A stretch of DNA of 47,733 nucleotides from Saccharospirillaceae bacterium (lineage in GTDB: Bacteria > Pseudomonadota > Gammaproteobacteria > Pseudomonadales > Oceanobacteraceae). Position numbers and translations under genes: made by a program. The stretch spans positions 1 to 47,733 of the forward strand of contig JAJOJJ010000028.1 of assembly GCA_021208685.1 (NCBI GenBank). The letters are read 5' to 3'. The notes under the pieces are model-generated. The model was not told the origin of the DNA and searched no databases. It saw only the letters and a program-made list of their open reading frames with translations. Numbering within the stretch: the stretch's first letter is position 1; each line of letters opens with the position of its first letter. Below are positions 45,967-47,733 of the stretch, piece by piece.

Positions 45967-46641
45967 TTAATTATCAAAAAGGTTTTTCAGCGGTAACTCA
46001 GCGGAAGGAAACTCTTTACTCCAAATGCTAATAATCTTTCCATTCTCATTGATTTTGGAAGCTAATCTCAAAGCCTTGATGTAAGTGGTCGAGCAAAGCT
46101 CATAGGGAAGCGCATCAGATATAGAACGAAGCTCCCCTAGAGGTATAGACAAACCAAGAAGCTTCCTAATTTCCATAAGCCCTTTAATGCCTGAACTCGG
46201 GACAGTATCCAGTTTAATAACTACAGGTTTTACAGCAGAAATCTCAGTGTACTTATCAAGTTCGAACGGACACCCTTTTTCTATCCATTGCTTAACAGAA
46301 AGTTTTGTATTCTCCATTTCCATTTCAGCCATTGAGCCTGCGTAATTCAGGCAAACCGTATCAGCATCCTTTTCACCCTTTAACAATGCAACTCGGCTTC
46401 CTGTATCATTCGCAATCGCAATATAGTTCGGACAAAAGTCTCGAACTTCTAGCAACTCATTTCTGGCTAGAATATTTTTCGACGAATAAAATTCAACACT
46501 ATCGAGATAGAATCCATTATTCCTTTCCCATATCTCGATTAGAGATGTTGGTATTTCAATACCAGCCAAATACGATGCGTATTCGTTCCGGATACGAGAC
46601 AATTCATTGTCATCAAAAGGCATGGTTTGATTATTTTCCAT
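45967..46641 (-). CDS. SMI1/KNR4-like immunity protein
   Basis: 224-residue cytoplasmic protein resembling the SMI1/KNR4 (SUKH) superfamily, common immunity proteins of polymorphic toxins. The N-terminal part IPTSLIEIWERNNGFYLDSV fits the SUKH core; VCLNYAGSMAEMEMENTKLS follows. It begins 15 bases after the stop of the Rhs toxin and reads in the same direction, which is the normal toxin-immunity order. ATG at 46641 is chosen as AAGAG stands eight bases before it; a TTG at 46659 overlaps the toxin stop. Confidence 0.7.
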   Translation of the reverse strand: MENNQTMPFDDNELSRIRNEYASYLAGIEIPTSLIEIWERNNGFYLDSVEFYSSKNILARNELLEVRDFCPNYIAIANDTGSRVALLKGEKDADTVCLNYAGSMAEMEMENTKLSVKQWIEKGCPFELDKYTEISAVKPVVIKLDTVPSSGIKGLMEIRKLLGLSIPLGELRSISDALPYELCSTTYIKALRLASKINENGKIISIWSKEFPSAELPLKNLFDN

Positions 46642-46655
46642 ATAATTAACTCTTG

Positions 46656-47733
46656 TCAATTAAGAGGCGCACCGAGGCCCTCAAAGTATTGGTAGTTTTT
46701 CTTCATAACTCTTTGTGCTGCCTTGGGGTCAACACCCGCATCAATCATCTGGCGGTAGCCTCTATCAAACTCCTGCCTCAGTGTATTTCCTACCCCATTA
46801 GCGCTTCTACGCTGCATCCCATTAATAAGCGCATGCGGATCTCCCTTTCCTGTCTTAAGCAAAATTGTTGGCGCTTCGTTTGGGTTATATCCAGGCACGT
46901 TTTGTTTCGCCCACTTCTGTTGGATTGGGTGATGTGACTGTACTCTGCCGTCAGAGGCGACATTAGTATTTCCTGGGGCTCTATTCGAAGCAGGGGACAA
47001 CTCTCCATGTGACCCAGAGTCGTTAACTCGGTAGCCTTGCCCACCAGTTCCCCTCTGTGTAAGCGAGACCCCTGCCGCTACTTCTGTTTCAGTCGATACT
47101 GCCCGACTCACTACTGTTCCATCAACCTGCGCCACAGCCTTGGTTTCTACCGTGGTTGCGCTTTCAACAACAGTTTGCGGCCTAGCTGTTCCTGGACTTT
47201 TTACTCCTGCAGCAACCAATCCAAGCCCGGCAGTTTGCCCAAGCGCTTTGGCGGTGTAAAGGCTTGCGAGAACAGGGTCTCCTCCTTCTCTGGTGAACTC
47301 CGTATAAGCTTTTTCTGCAGCATCAACGGGGAGTACGTTCTCCAGTGTGTGTTCTTTGACCGTATTACTGCGGACAGCATCAAAATATCCACCGGTTAAG
47401 GTATTGGCTGCTGACTGGCTGAAGGCATAGGCTTCTGTAAGAACACCCGTTCCTATGGATTCTGGCCGGATCTCCGCGTAGGCCTGTTCTCTTCGATCTG
47501 TCGTAAAATAATCATAAGAGGTAGCGGCTAATGTGGTGACCCCGATAGCACATAATGTGAAAGTTAAAGGCTCTGCGCATTTCCCATCCGGATCGGTGTA
47601 TTTCAGCGGATTCTGATACGCATACAGGTACTTATTCAGACTCACCGGCTTATCGTCATAGCCCTCAAACGGGTCAAAACTCAGGAACCGCCCGGTGTCC
47701 GGATCAAGGTAACGGGCATTGGCATAAATTAAT
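46656..47733 (-). CDS. Rhs-family polymorphic toxin, C-terminal part
   Basis: 358 visible residues; the N-terminal part lies beyond the window. The first visible portion is the conserved end of the Rhs core: YANARYLDPDTGRFLSFDPF and YLYAYQNPLKYTDPDGK. About 190 variable residues follow. The last 90 contain VQSHHPIQQKWAKQN and ANGVGNTLRQEFDRGYRQMI, which resemble the Tox-SHH type of HNH/Endo VII nuclease toxins. It is therefore probably a DNase effector for contact-dependent competition. The frame is open to the window edge, so internal GTG at 47645 is not the true start. Confidence 0.88.
   Translation of the reverse strand, partial: LIYANARYLDPDTGRFLSFDPFEGYDDKPVSLNKYLYAYQNPLKYTDPDGKCAEPLTFTLCAIGVTTLAATSYDYFTTDRREQAYAEIRPESIGTGVLTEAYAFSQSAANTLTGGYFDAVRSNTVKEHTLENVLPVDAAEKAYTEFTREGGDPVLASLYTAKALGQTAGLGLVAAGVKSPGTARPQTVVESATTVETKAVAQVDGTVVSRAVSTETEVAAGVSLTQRGTGGQGYRVNDSGSHGELSPASNRAPGNTNVASDGRVQSHHPIQQKWAKQNVPGYNPNEAPTILLKTGKGDPHALINGMQRRSANGVGNTLRQEFDRGYRQMIDAGVDPKAAQRVMKKNYQYFEGLGAPLN

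Overview
The window reads as a chromosomal segment of a moderately GC-rich gammaproteobacterium. The queA-tgt-yajC-secD-secF run, pepA divergent from lptF-lptG, a long-form FabG divergent from a thiolase, and nhaR, rlmJ, pdxH and hrpB together suggest a marine Oceanospirillales/Pseudomonadales-type host. That placement is inferred from gene content only; no rRNA gene is present.

Layout. 1-9276: housekeeping genes, namely a partial hrpB, a GAF-PAS-GGDEF-EAL protein, a long FabG/thiolase pair, an MFS transporter, a TusA-like protein and small proteins. 9305-10640: a small inverted island with an IS3-type remnant, two AT-rich integron cassettes on the minus strand, and an attI-like site with no integrase. 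10640-11514: gene-free and rich in REP-like palindromes and a tandem repeat of about 176 bp. 11515-38673: mostly core genes (pepA, lptFG, menA, pdxH, a chemoreceptor, three tRNA-Leu, queA-tgt-yajC-secDF, rlmJ, acyl-CoA ligase, nhaR, Bax1-I protein, glutathione peroxidase, ene-reductase) plus small accessory genes. 38701-44449: a chromosomal integron. 44450-45787: an IS3-type remnant interrupted by a complete IS3-family element. 45967-47733: the C-terminal end of an Rhs polymorphic toxin with a SMI1/KNR4-type immunity gene.

The main finding is the integron. intI is divergent from the cassettes and has a LexA-type box over its promoter, so recombination is probably SOS-controlled. The first cassette (about 3.4 kb, 40000-43402) carries a complete two-gene Hachiman-type anti-phage system, hamA and hamB. 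The bases at its start (GTTATGGCC) are the exact reverse complement of the R'' arm of its attC (GGCCATAAC), as expected if it was inserted as a circle. Two more cassettes follow, and the third is cut inside its attC by an IS3-type remnant. A second, inverted set at 9449-10639 has the same logic: an attI-like site, a HEPN-like gene with its attC, a lipoprotein gene, and a related IS remnant cutting the last attC.

All calls come from reading the sequence and recalled family features; no database search was run.
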